DNA from: an uncultured Acidobacteriia bacterium
Lineage (GTDB): Bacteria; Acidobacteriota; Terriglobia; Bryobacterales; Bryobacteraceae
DNA length: 64,000 bases
Reading direction: 5' to 3'
Assembly (NCBI GenBank): GCA_903907865.1
Contig: CAIVPR010000141.1
Coordinates: 62,001-126,000, forward strand
The position numbers were made by a program, and so were the translations under genes. The first letter of the stretch is position 1, and the number at the start of each line of letters is the position of its first letter. Under the pieces are notes generated by a model. The model was not told the origin of the DNA. It was given only the letters and a program-made list of their open reading frames with translations, and did no database searches. Below are positions 25,348 through 33,976 of this stretch, in pieces.

Positions 25348-25633
25348 ACCTACCAGTAGAACCTCACGCGGCGAAAATTGGCGGTTCTGGTGCTGAGTGG
25401 TTCCAGGTGTCGGCGCAACGCGGATCCACTGTCACTGCCTAGTTCGACCGCCGTTGCGCAACGCGAATTGGCCGGTTCTCCGCCTGTACCTTCGAGAGGT
25501 CTGTTGAGGCTGTGGACGCGCCCCCCCCCAGCTAGGTCAAGGTCGAAGATGCGTCCAAGTAGGCCAGCATCTCTTCCTACCTCTTTGCATTTGCCTTGAT
25601 CCACTTTTCGGCGTCGCCGATCACATGTAACGC
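25348..25633. other. No intact gene; trailing debris after the propeller pseudogene
   Basis: No open frame here resembles a known family. A short plus-strand stretch reading GAEWFQVSAQRGSTVTA recalls the ends of BACON-type beta domains and may be the former C-terminus of the propeller gene, but stops follow at once. An eleven-base C-rich run (CCCCCCCCC region near 25522-25530) is present. I see no promoter or RNA structure. Confidence 0.4.
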
Positions 25634-26023
25634 TCAAAGACCCCAAGTCGAGGTAACCTTGGTGATCTTCACCCCTTGCGTCCAAGAAGTGCCGTCCCGG
25701 ACGCTGAGGATGACTGTGACACGTTTGGCGGTTTGCTGTCCGGCCATTGGAGTGTCTTCTCGACCGACGACAATCATTCGAAACTCTGCACTTGCGTCGT
25801 CGTCAACGACCACGAATGCACCGGCCCTCCTCTTTAGGTCCTTCACGGTGTCTTCAGGACCAGCATCGAACACTTGTTGTCCACCGGCCTCGGGAGAGCC
25901 TACCTTAATGAGGATCTTGCCGAGCTTGGGCGCGGCCTCCACCGGGGTCACGGGAAAAACGGCGAGACAGCCAATCGCCAGAAGAACCCCAATGCTCTGC
26001 AGTAAACGTCTACGCATTAACAT
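25634..26023 (-). CDS. Small exported protein of unknown function
   Basis: A 129-residue protein with a signal peptide (RRRLLQSIGVLLAIGCLAVF) and a mature part of about 98 residues containing LGKILIKVGSPEAGGQQVFD and RMIVVGREDTPMAGQQTAKR. No family is recognised. ATG at either 26023 or 26017 (complement) is possible; GGTAGG lies upstream. The codon pattern is plausible, but the gene stands between debris on both sides, so it could itself be a relic. Confidence 0.5.
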   Translation of the reverse strand: MLMRRRLLQSIGVLLAIGCLAVFPVTPVEAAPKLGKILIKVGSPEAGGQQVFDAGPEDTVKDLKRRAGAFVVVDDDASAEFRMIVVGREDTPMAGQQTAKRVTVILSVRDGTSWTQGVKITKVTSTWGL

Positions 26024-26417
26024 TACCTACCTTATCTGAACGAATTCTCTACCGCCAACCACTATTGGAACAGCTCATCGGGCCGATGTCAACCTGAAAG
26101 TTCGGGCCTCGTCGAGCCAGCGCAACTCTTTCGAACCGCGCCCTCGGTGCGCTGTCCAACGGCGCAAGGCCAGCTTCGGCAGCAGCCGCGCCAACTGCGA
26201 AGTCGCCATTGCCCGCCTTCACGCAGTCACTCAACCTGCCGCATCCAAGGCCGCGATCCGCTTGCGTGCCCTTGATGGAACGGTCCGGTCACGTCGTGCG
26301 GGCCACTCTGGCGTCAGCGTCGGCAGCCTGAAGAAGCGTCGGTTCGATCACGACCCGAATCGTCTGCATGGTGGGCATACATCCACAGCATAATCCTTGG
26401 ACGAGGGCCCAGAAAAG
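26024..26417. other. Non-coding debris with possible IS605 OrfB trace
   Basis: No intact frame is visible. One plus-strand frame around 26140-26215 reads VQRRKASFGSSRANCEVAIA then RLHA, which resembles the basic helix of IS200/IS605-family OrfB proteins (pattern GSxNRxKAxxxVARLHA). The match covers only about 25 residues and has no neighbouring transposase sequence, so it may be chance. Confidence 0.3.
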
Positions 26418-26728
26418 CTACGGTTGGCGTTGAAAGGGCAGGGTCAGCGATCCCCCAACTCCCGAACCCCTGTCATACACCGCCACACGAATCCTCTGAA
26501 TCCCCGCCGTGGCAATCTCCTGATCGAACGGAATCCCTTCCCTCAGGACGCCCGCCGCTTGTTCCTCCCCCCAACCGGGCTCAATCCGAAGCACCGGCGA
26601 AAGCACGGACCGGCCGTCCGACATCTGAATGGACAGCACCAGCCGCAGTTGCGCCGACTGGCGGGCACCCTGTCTCGCAAGCGCTACATCCGCCGTGCCG
26701 ATCCGCACCGAAAGGCGCGGCTTGGGAC
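26418..26728 (-). pseudogene. C-terminal fragment of an exported protein, VWA-domain-protein-like
   Basis: About 100 residues in one minus-strand frame look like a real protein end: LRLVLSIQMSDGRSVLSPVL, REGIPFDQEIATAGIQRIRV, AVYDRGSGVGGSLTLPFQ. This resembles the last beta domain of acidobacterial VWA-domain proteins, in which a phrase like GIPFxxEV...IRVAVxDxxxxRxGSxxxPV is common. The upstream frame has no sensible N-terminus and turns into unrelated sequence. I treat it as a truncated remnant. Confidence 0.4.
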
Positions 26729-26794
26729 CGCGACGATTTCCCCCCGCAGCCCGATGCCCGCGTGGTCCGAAAGGTCCGCCAGCATCGCTCGCAG

Positions 26795-26890
26795 GGCTCC
26801 GGGAACCTCGGCGCAGTACGCGACAAACCAAGGCCCGTCCCGCTCTACGATGGCAGTGAACTCGTTCCGCACAATCCCACTGTAGCGCAA
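26795..26890 (-). pseudogene. N-terminal remnant of a HicB-family antitoxin
   Basis: The minus-strand frame starting at 26890 begins MRYSGIVRNEFTAIVERDGP then WFVAYCAEVPGA, an excellent match to the first 30 or so residues of HicB-type antitoxins. After that, the family pattern (GQGxTxEEAxxxLxEAI) is missing and the frame continues into unrelated sequence. No HicA gene is nearby. It is probably a fragment left by recombination, distinct from the intact hicBA at 14.7 kb. Confidence 0.5.
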
Positions 26891-26908
26891 CCGACGGGAA
26901 AACCGCCC

Positions 26909-29563
26909 CTACTTCGCCGCCAGCTGCCGCAGCACGTACGGCAGAATCCCGCCGTTGCGGAAGTACTCGGCTTCCTGCGGGGTGTCGACGCGGGGAACCG
27001 CCTCGAACTCCGTCGTCTTCCCGTCCTCGCCGACTGCCGTCACCTTCACCCGGGTCGACTTCTCCACCGCGTCCTGCAAGCCCGACAGCGTGTACGACTC
27101 CCGCCCCGTCAGACCGAGCGACGCCGCGCTCTCGCCCGGCACGAACTGCATCGGCAGCAGGCCCATCCCGACCAGATTCGTCCTATGGATGCGCTCGAAG
27201 CTCTCCGCAATCACGGCCTTCACGCCCAGCAGCGCCACGCCCTTCGCGGCCCAGTCGCGCGACGAGCCCGAACCGTATTCCTTGCCCGCCACGATGATCA
27301 GCGGCGTGCCCTCGGCCAGGTACTTGGCGGAAGCGTCGTAGATGAACATCTTCTCGCCATCCGGCAGGTGCACCGTCCAAGTGCCCTCCGTGCCCGGAAC
27401 CAGCTGGTTGCGCAGCCGGATGTTGGCCAGCGTGCCGCGCACCATCACCTGGTGGTTGCCGCGGCGCGCACCGTAGGAGTTGAAGTCCGACGGTTTCACG
27501 CCCAGTCCGATCAAATACTGCCCCGCCGGACTGTTCACCGAAATCGAGCCCGCCGGGGAAATGTGGTCCGTCGTGATCGAATCGCCCAGCAGCGCCAGCA
27601 CTCGCGCCCCCGCCAGATCCGCAATCGGGGCCGACGGGTCCACCATGTTGTCGAAGTACGGCGGCTTCTGGATATAGGTCGAATCGGCGTCCCACGCGTA
27701 GGTGTTGCCCACAGGTACAGGCAAATTGCGCCAGTTGGCGTCGCCCTCGAACGCCTTCTCGTACTCGGAACGGAACATCTCGGCGTTAATCGTGGCGGCC
27801 ATCACGGCGTCCACTTCCTCCGGCGACGGCCAAATGTCGGCCAGATAGACCGGGTTGCTCTGCTGGTCGTTGCCAAGGGAGGCCGACGCGATGTCGATGT
27901 CCACGGTGCCCGCAAGAGCGTACGCGACCACCAGCGGCGGCGACGCGAGGTAATTCGCCTTCACCTGCGGGTTCACGCGGCCTTCGAAGTTGCGGTTGCC
28001 GCTGAGCACCGCAGCGACCACCAGGTCCTCGGCCTTCACTGCGGCGGAAACGGCGTCCGGCAGCGGACCGCTATTGCCGATGCAGGTCGTGCAGCCGTAC
28101 CCAACCAAGTTGAACTTCAGCGCGTCGAGGTAGGGCGAAAGGCCGGCCTTGTCCAGATAATTCGTGACCACCTTCGAGCCGGGTGCCAGACTCGGCTTCA
28201 CCCACGGCTTCACGGTCAAGCCCTTTTCCACGGCGTTCTTGGCGAGCAAGCCCGCGCCGACCATCACCGACGGGTTCGAAGTGTTCGTGCAGCTAGTAAT
28301 GGCCGCGATCACCACCGCGCCACCGGACATCGTGGCATCACCCACGGACGCCGACTTCGCCGTCGCTCCCGGGAACGCGTCGGAGAAATTGGCGCGCACC
28401 TGGGGCAGCGTCAGACGGTCCTGGGGACGCTTCGGACCCGCCATGGACGGGACCACGGTCGACATGTCGAGTTCGAGCGAGTCGGAGAATTCGGGATCGG
28501 GCGTCTCGTCGGTACGGAACAGTCCTTGGGCCTTCGAGTAGGCTTCCACCAGTTCGACGATGTGCGGGTCGCGGTTGGAGGTGCGCAGGTACCCCAGCGT
28601 GCCCTCGTCCACCGGGAAGAAGCCGATGGTGGCACCGTATTCCGGGGCCATGTTCGCGATGGTGGCGCGGTCGGCCACGGACAGTGCGGTCAGGCCGGGC
28701 CCGTAGAATTCGACGAACTTGCCTACGACGCCCTTCTTGCGGAGTTGCTGGGTAACCGTGAGGACGAGATCGGTAGCGGTGCAGCCCGCGGGCAACTTGC
28801 CGTGCAGCTTGAAGCCGACCACCGGCGGCAGCAGCATGGAGCAGGCCTGGCCGAGCATACAGGCCTCGGCCTCGATCCCGCCGACGCCCCAACCGACCAC
28901 CCCGAGGCCGTTGATCATCGTCGTGTGCGAGTCGGTGCCGACCAGCGTGTCGGGATAGGCGGTCCACGAGCCATCCTCTTCCTTGTTGCGGAAGACGACG
29001 GTGGCGAGGTATTCGAGGTTCACCTGGTGGACGATGCCGGTGTCCGGCGGCACGGCGCGGAAGTTGGAGAACGCCGTCTGCGCCCAGCGGAGCAGCATGT
29101 AGCGTTCTTTGTTGCGCTGGAATTCAAGCGCGGCGTTGATGTCGAAGGCGGACTTGGTGCCGAATTCGTCCACTTGCACGGAGTGGTCGATAACGAGGTC
29201 GGCGGGCATGAGGGGGTTGGCCTTCGCCGAGTCGGCTCCCATGGCGGCCAGAGCGTCGCGCATTGCCGCCAGATCGACCACGCACGGGACGCCGGTGAAG
29301 TCCTGCAGCAACACGCGGGCGGGCATGAAGGCGATTTCCTGGGTACCGGCGGCCTTGCCCGTGAGCACGGCTTCGACGTCGGAGGCCTTGACATTGCGCC
29401 CGTCCTCGCGGCGGAGGAGGTTCTCGATGAGGATCCGGTGCGAGACCGGAATCATCGACATCGTCGCGAGACCCTTTTCTTCAAGCGCGCCAAGGCGGAA
29501 ATAGCGGTAGTCAACACCGCCCACCGTGAGGGTGGATTGGGTGCCGAAGGTGTTCTGGCTCAT
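26909..29563 (-). CDS. acnA: Aconitate hydratase (AcnA type)
   Basis: This TCA-cycle enzyme interconverts citrate and isocitrate using a [4Fe-4S] cluster. The 884-residue length is typical of AcnA. Cluster ligands are in the motifs [13 protein letters not shown] and [14 protein letters not shown]. Other landmarks are [33 protein letters not shown] near the front, and the swivel-domain [16 protein letters not shown]. The start ATG gives the expected N-terminus. The gene is divergent from the cytochrome c/PQQ operon across 117 bases, which must hold both promoters. Confidence 0.96.
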   Translation of the reverse strand: MSQNTFGTQSTLTVGGVDYRYFRLGALEEKGLATMSMIPVSHRILIENLLRREDGRNVKASDVEAVLTGKAAGTQEIAFMPARVLLQDFTGVPCVVDLAAMRDALAAMGADSAKANPLMPADLVIDHSVQVDEFGTKSAFDINAALEFQRNKERYMLLRWAQTAFSNFRAVPPDTGIVHQVNLEYLATVVFRNKEEDGSWTAYPDTLVGTDSHTTMINGLGVVGWGVGGIEAEACMLGQACSMLLPPVVGFKLHGKLPAGCTATDLVLTVTQQLRKKGVVGKFVEFYGPGLTALSVADRATIANMAPEYGATIGFFPVDEGTLGYLRTSNRDPHIVELVEAYSKAQGLFRTDETPDPEFSDSLELDMSTVVPSMAGPKRPQDRLTLPQVRANFSDAFPGATAKSASVGDATMSGGAVVIAAITSCTNTSNPSVMVGAGLLAKNAVEKGLTVKPWVKPSLAPGSKVVTNYLDKAGLSPYLDALKFNLVGYGCTTCIGNSGPLPDAVSAAVKAEDLVVAAVLSGNRNFEGRVNPQVKANYLASPPLVVAYALAGTVDIDIASASLGNDQQSNPVYLADIWPSPEEVDAVMAATINAEMFRSEYEKAFEGDANWRNLPVPVGNTYAWDADSTYIQKPPYFDNMVDPSAPIADLAGARVLALLGDSITTDHISPAGSISVNSPAGQYLIGLGVKPSDFNSYGARRGNHQVMVRGTLANIRLRNQLVPGTEGTWTVHLPDGEKMFIYDASAKYLAEGTPLIIVAGKEYGSGSSRDWAAKGVALLGVKAVIAESFERIHRTNLVGMGLLPMQFVPGESAASLGLTGRESYTLSGLQDAVEKSTRVKVTAVGEDGKTTEFEAVPRVDTPQEAEYFRNGGILPYVLRQLAAK

Positions 29564-29680
29564 GGGATACCTTCAATATATCGGATGGGCGCGGTTGGGG
29601 CGGGTTTGGGACGGTCTACGCGCGGAGATCTTGGCCGCCCTCTTGTGGACAAACACCCCCCGGGAGGCGTATCGTAGACG

Positions 29681-30502
29681 ATGCCCATGGCAAAAACCGC
29701 TGCCGTCCCCCTACTGCTCGCCTTCGCCCTCATCGCGACCGCGCAAGACAAGCCCGCCAACCCCCTCGGGGCCTCGCCGCAGGTCGCCGAGGCTGGCCGT
29801 TTACTGTACAACAAGTCCTGCACCGCCTGCCACGGCCCCGACGGCACCGACGGCGACCGCGCGCCCGCCCTCGACGGCAACCGCCGCTACTTCCGCGTGA
29901 GCGAGGCCGCGATCTTCGAAGTCGTCAAGAACGGCATCCCCGGTACCGTCATGCCCTCCTCAGGCCTGTCCGACAACGACGTCTGGAGAATCGTCGCCTT
30001 CATCCGCAACGTCCGGGCCACCGCCTCCGACCTCGTCGTCCCCGGCGACGCCCAGAACGGCATGGCCGTTTTCAACGGCGCGGGCGGCTGCGTCCGTTGC
30101 CACATGATCCGCGGCCAGGGCGGACTCCTCGGTCCCGACCTTTCCAGCATCGGCGCGCAACTCAGCCTGATCCGCCTGAAGGACGCCCTCACCAAGGAAC
30201 GGCCCGTGCCCAACGGCTTCCGGCCCGTAACCGCCGTTACGGCGAAGGGCGAGAAGCTTTCCGGCGTAGCCAAGAACTCGGACGCCTTCTCGCTGCAGTT
30301 GCTCGACGCTCAAGGCAAGCTCCACCTCCTCGACATGTCCGAACTGCGCAGCGTGGAGTTCTCAAAGAAGTCCCTGATGCCCCGCAGTTTCGACAAGACG
30401 CTCACCGCGACCCAATACCGCGACCTGCTGGCGATGCTGGCGGTGCAAGCCCGCACCAAGGTCCGCGCCCCCCTGCAGGGAGAAAACGAGATCGGCCGAT
30501 GA
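29681..30502 (+). CDS. Exported di-heme cytochrome c, partner of the PQQ dehydrogenase
   Basis: A 273-residue protein with a signal peptide (AAVPLLLAFALIATAQ) and two heme c motifs: CTACH at residues 47-51 and CVRCH at 137-141. Later residues (VTAKGEKLSGVAKNSDAFSL) resemble the all-beta tail common in acidobacterial cytochromes placed next to quinoprotein dehydrogenases. It probably takes electrons from the PQQ enzyme encoded next, whose ATG overlaps its stop codon (ATGA at 30499-30502). It is a periplasmic protein. Confidence 0.88.
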   Translation: MPMAKTAAVPLLLAFALIATAQDKPANPLGASPQVAEAGRLLYNKSCTACHGPDGTDGDRAPALDGNRRYFRVSEAAIFEVVKNGIPGTVMPSSGLSDNDVWRIVAFIRNVRATASDLVVPGDAQNGMAVFNGAGGCVRCHMIRGQGGLLGPDLSSIGAQLSLIRLKDALTKERPVPNGFRPVTAVTAKGEKLSGVAKNSDAFSLQLLDAQGKLHLLDMSELRSVEFSKKSLMPRSFDKTLTATQYRDLLAMLAVQARTKVRAPLQGENEIGR

Positions 30503-32100
30503 ACCTACGCAAATTCCTGCCCGCACTGTTCGCCGCGGCACCGCTCCTGTCCCAAGTGATCTTGGCCCAAGTCACCGACAAGCAGCTCTTGGAGGCCGGG
30601 GAGGCCAACTGGCTCACTTACAACGGCAGCTACGACAGCCGCCGCCACAGCGCGCTCAAACAGGTCAACACCTCGACCGTGGGGGCCCTGGTCCCCAAGT
30701 GGGTCTACCATGTCCCGGGCGCGACCGCCCTCCAGACCGTCCCCATCGTCGTCGACGGCGTCATGTACGTGACCCAGCCCAACGAGGTCTACGCGGTGGA
30801 TGCGCGCAACGGCCGCCAGATCTGGGACTACCACCGGATTCCGGCGCGACAGAAAGGACCCAACCGGGGCGTCGCCGTCTACCGCGACAAGGTCTACTTC
30901 ACCACCCCCGACGCCCACCTGATCGCGCTCGCCGCCTCGACGGGGCAGGTGCTGTGGGAAACCAAGATCGCCGAGGCCAGCGACGGCTACTGGTCCCCCG
31001 CCGCGCCCATGGTTGTGAAGGGCAAGGTCCTAGCCGGAATCGCTCCGGGCGACCACGGGCTGAACGGTTTCCTCGACGCCTACGATGCCGTCACGGGCGA
31101 GCGCTTGTGGCGCTTCAACTCCATCCCGAAACCGGGCGAGGCAGGCTCGGAGACTTGGGCCGGGGATTCGTGGAAGTCCGCCGGCGGCAATACCTGGCTC
31201 ACCGGCAGCTACGACCCCGACCTCAACCTCCTCTACTGGGGCATCGGCAACCCCGCGCCCGACTTCAACGGCGACGTCCGCGCGGGCGACAACCTCTATA
31301 CCGAGTGTGTGGTCGCACTCGACCTCGACACCGGCAAGATGAAGTGGTACTTCCAGTTCACGCCGCACGACACCATGGACTGGGACGCGGTGGAGATCCC
31401 GGTTCTGGTCGACGCGCCCTTCGAGGGCAATATGCGCAAGCTGATGGCGCATGCCGACCGCAATGGCTTCTATTACCTGCTAGACCGCACCAACGGGAAG
31501 TTCCTGGCGGGCGCGCCGTTCGTGAAACGCTTGAACTGGGCCAGCGGCTTGACGCCCGAGGGGCGGCCCATCCGGATCCCCGGAATCGAGCCCACGCTGA
31601 AGGGCACCGTGGTCTGCCCGGCGGCGATCGGGGCGGCCAACTGGCAATCGCCCGCCTACAGTCCTGAAACCGGCTTGTTCTACGTGGTGGCCCAGGAGGG
31701 TTGCGGCTTCGCGCACAAATCCACCGAAACCTTCCGTCCAGGCGGCTTCCAATACCGGGCCACCGGCGACGTCAACATGAAGGACGACGACTGGAAGGTG
31801 TACGTCCGCGCCTTGGACCTGACCACGGGCAAATTGAAGTGGGAATCCGAGCGGATCGGCTCGACCGGATTCGGTGGCGGGCTGCTCTCGACGGCGGGTG
31901 GCCTGATCTTCTCGGGTGAACAGAACGGCCAATTCGGGGCGCTCGACGCCAAGTCGGGCAAGACGCTCTGGCATTTCTACACCGGACAGCAGATCACGGC
32001 CCAACCGGTAACCTATACGGTCGGCGGCAAGCAGATCGTGGCCATCGCCACCGCCACCGACATCATGGCGTTCGGCCTGTTCGAGGACCATTCCAAGTGA
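30499..32100 (+). CDS. PQQ-dependent dehydrogenase (quinoprotein, eight-bladed propeller)
   Basis: A 533-residue periplasmic enzyme with signal peptide (LPALFAAAPLLSQVILAQ). The propeller signature is clear: WLTYNGSYDSRRHSALKQVN at the start, EVYAVDARNGRQIWDY, YWGIGNPAPDFNGDVR, then HDTMDWDAVE and the tryptophan-docking repeats GKLKWESERIG and GKTLWHFYTG. Members oxidise alcohols or aldoses and pass electrons to cytochrome c. The alcohol-type name cannot be separated from a sugar dehydrogenase by eye. The downstream fusion gene favours an aldose substrate. It overlaps both neighbours (ATGA before, GTGA after). Confidence 0.9.
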   Translation: MNLRKFLPALFAAAPLLSQVILAQVTDKQLLEAGEANWLTYNGSYDSRRHSALKQVNTSTVGALVPKWVYHVPGATALQTVPIVVDGVMYVTQPNEVYAVDARNGRQIWDYHRIPARQKGPNRGVAVYRDKVYFTTPDAHLIALAASTGQVLWETKIAEASDGYWSPAAPMVVKGKVLAGIAPGDHGLNGFLDAYDAVTGERLWRFNSIPKPGEAGSETWAGDSWKSAGGNTWLTGSYDPDLNLLYWGIGNPAPDFNGDVRAGDNLYTECVVALDLDTGKMKWYFQFTPHDTMDWDAVEIPVLVDAPFEGNMRKLMAHADRNGFYYLLDRTNGKFLAGAPFVKRLNWASGLTPEGRPIRIPGIEPTLKGTVVCPAAIGAANWQSPAYSPETGLFYVVAQEGCGFAHKSTETFRPGGFQYRATGDVNMKDDDWKVYVRALDLTTGKLKWESERIGSTGFGGGLLSTAGGLIFSGEQNGQFGALDAKSGKTLWHFYTGQQITAQPVTYTVGGKQIVAIATATDIMAFGLFEDHSK

Positions 32101-33974
32101 CACGTTTCCCAATCGGCTTTGTCTTTTCAACGCTGGCCGCGACGGCCCTGGGCGCGCAAACCAGATACACGGTTGGCGATGAGTTGGCGTCCGGCCCCGG
32201 CTCGCCATCGGTGGTGGTGCTGCGCGACAGCACGGGAGTGGAAGCCGCCGTGGCACCGTCGCAGGGAGGCGAACTCAGCAGTTTCCGCGCCAAGGTCAAT
32301 GGCAAGTGGACGGAATTCCTCTACCACGCCCGCGACTACTCGGCGAACCAGGGCTTTGCGGGCAAAGGACCGACCCTCTGGCCGGCCGTGGGGGGCCAAT
32401 TCCCGGCAGGCACGATTCCGGCGGCGCAGTGCGGTCCGGGAACGTACCCGGTCGGCGGCAAGACGTACCCGATGCCGTGCCACGGGTTTGCGCGAAACCT
32501 GCCGTGGAGGGAGGTCCGGCGGTCTGCGGACAGTTCCGGGGCGCGGGTAACGCTGGAGTTGGCGGATTCCGAGGCCACGCGCGCCATATACCCGTTCGGC
32601 TTCCGATTCTCGGTCACTTTCGAAATGTCGGGCGGACACCTGACGATGGACTACGTCGTGACGGCAGCGAAGGACAACGCGTCCGCGATGCCGTTTTCCA
32701 TCGGCAACCACATTGCGTTCCAACTGCCGTTCGTGGCTGGCTCGGACCCCGCAAAGATGACGCTCGAAACGCCCAGCACCACGCAATTGCTGCGCAACGC
32801 GGCGGGGGTGCTTTCCGGCGAGGCCAAGCCACGGTCGTTCCAGCAGCCGGAAACGCGGGGGTCGTTCGACGCCCGTGTCGCCATGCCGATGGCCGGATAC
32901 CGCAGCCAGCCCTACGCCCGCTTGGTGGACCCCCAGGGGGTGGCCATCCGCCTCAGCCAGCAGGCCAGCTCGACCCTACCGGAACAACTGGTGCGGTTCA
33001 ACCTCTATGGCGGCCCGCAAGTGGGCTACTTCAGCACCGAACCGTTTTTTGGCGTGCAGAACTCGCTGAACACAGGCAAGGGATTGGTGAAGCTCGCGCC
33101 CGGAAAGGAATGGAAGTGGCGGCTGGAACTCCAGGCGGAAGTACCGCAGCCCCCGGTGGCCGCAGCATACCCCGGCGTGGAGCGCGTAGGGACCGGCTTT
33201 GCCTTTGTCGAGGGCCCTGTTTGGTCGCCCAAGGGCTTCCTGATCTTCAGCGACATCTACAACTCGCGCATCATGCGCAGCGGCAAGCCCGACCAGTTCG
33301 AGATCTACCGGAACTACACCAACGCCGCCAACGGCAACTCGATGGACACTGCGGGCCGCCTGTATACATGCGAGCGCGACGGTCGGCGGGTGTCCCGGAT
33401 GGAGAAGGATGGCAAGATCACGGTCCTCGCGTCGGAATGGGAAGGCAAGCGGCTCAACTCCCCAAACGATGTGGTGGTTCGGCGCGACGGCCATGTCTAT
33501 TTCACGGATCCGGCCTCGAAGGCGGTGTTGGAGCCCCAGGAACTGGGCTTCAGCGGCGTTTTCCACATCACTCCGCGGGGCAAGGTGTCGCTGGTGACCA
33601 AGAAGATGGCGCGCCCCAACGGCGTCGCGGTGACTCCAGACGGGCGGACCTTGTACGTGGCCGATTCCCAGGAACGGACGATCCTAGCCTATACGCTCGA
33701 CGCCCAAGGCAACCCGTCGGCCGAGCGGACTTTCATCGCGAACATGGAGGGCTCACCCGACGGGCTGCGCGTAGCTGCCAATGGCAACGTGTACATCGCG
33801 GCCAAGGGCATCGCCGTCTACTCGCCCGAGGGCAAGTTGATACGGACAATCGACTTCCCCGAAGCCCCCGCCAACTGCGCCTTCGGCGATCAGGATTTGA
33901 AAACGCTGTATGTGACGGCCCGGACGTCAGTCTACCGGGTGCGGATTCCGGACAAGGGTGCCTTGCAGTACTGA
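32097..33974 (+). CDS. Aldose 1-epimerase-like/SMP-30 gluconolactonase fusion, exported
   Basis: A 625-residue exported protein. Residues 20-345 have the galactose-mutarotase fold (VAPSQGGELSSFRAKVNGKW, MPCHGFARNLPW, FSIGNHIAFQLP). Residues 355-625 are an SMP-30/gluconolactonase-type propeller (GFAFVEGPVWSPKGFLIFSD, NSMDTAGRLYTCERDGRRVS, LNSPNDVVVRRDGHVYFTDP, RPNGVAVTPDGRTLYVADSQ), with the metal-binding glutamate and asparagine/aspartate motifs present. A mutarotase supplies the reactive anomer and a lactonase opens the lactone formed by oxidation. Together with the adjacent dehydrogenase this suggests a complete sugar-acid pathway. GTG start overlaps the previous stop. Confidence 0.87.
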   Translation: MTRFPIGFVFSTLAATALGAQTRYTVGDELASGPGSPSVVVLRDSTGVEAAVAPSQGGELSSFRAKVNGKWTEFLYHARDYSANQGFAGKGPTLWPAVGGQFPAGTIPAAQCGPGTYPVGGKTYPMPCHGFARNLPWREVRRSADSSGARVTLELADSEATRAIYPFGFRFSVTFEMSGGHLTMDYVVTAAKDNASAMPFSIGNHIAFQLPFVAGSDPAKMTLETPSTTQLLRNAAGVLSGEAKPRSFQQPETRGSFDARVAMPMAGYRSQPYARLVDPQGVAIRLSQQASSTLPEQLVRFNLYGGPQVGYFSTEPFFGVQNSLNTGKGLVKLAPGKEWKWRLELQAEVPQPPVAAAYPGVERVGTGFAFVEGPVWSPKGFLIFSDIYNSRIMRSGKPDQFEIYRNYTNAANGNSMDTAGRLYTCERDGRRVSRMEKDGKITVLASEWEGKRLNSPNDVVVRRDGHVYFTDPASKAVLEPQELGFSGVFHITPRGKVSLVTKKMARPNGVAVTPDGRTLYVADSQERTILAYTLDAQGNPSAERTFIANMEGSPDGLRVAANGNVYIAAKGIAVYSPEGKLIRTIDFPEAPANCAFGDQDLKTLYVTARTSVYRVRIPDKGALQY

Positions 33975-33976
33975 GC

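Noticed and set aside
26762-29677. A plus-strand open frame of 971 codons across aconitase
   Set aside because: It lies opposite acnA, whose motifs are beyond doubt. The antisense translation is Arg/His/Val-rich with no recognisable family, the usual shadow of GC-rich coding.
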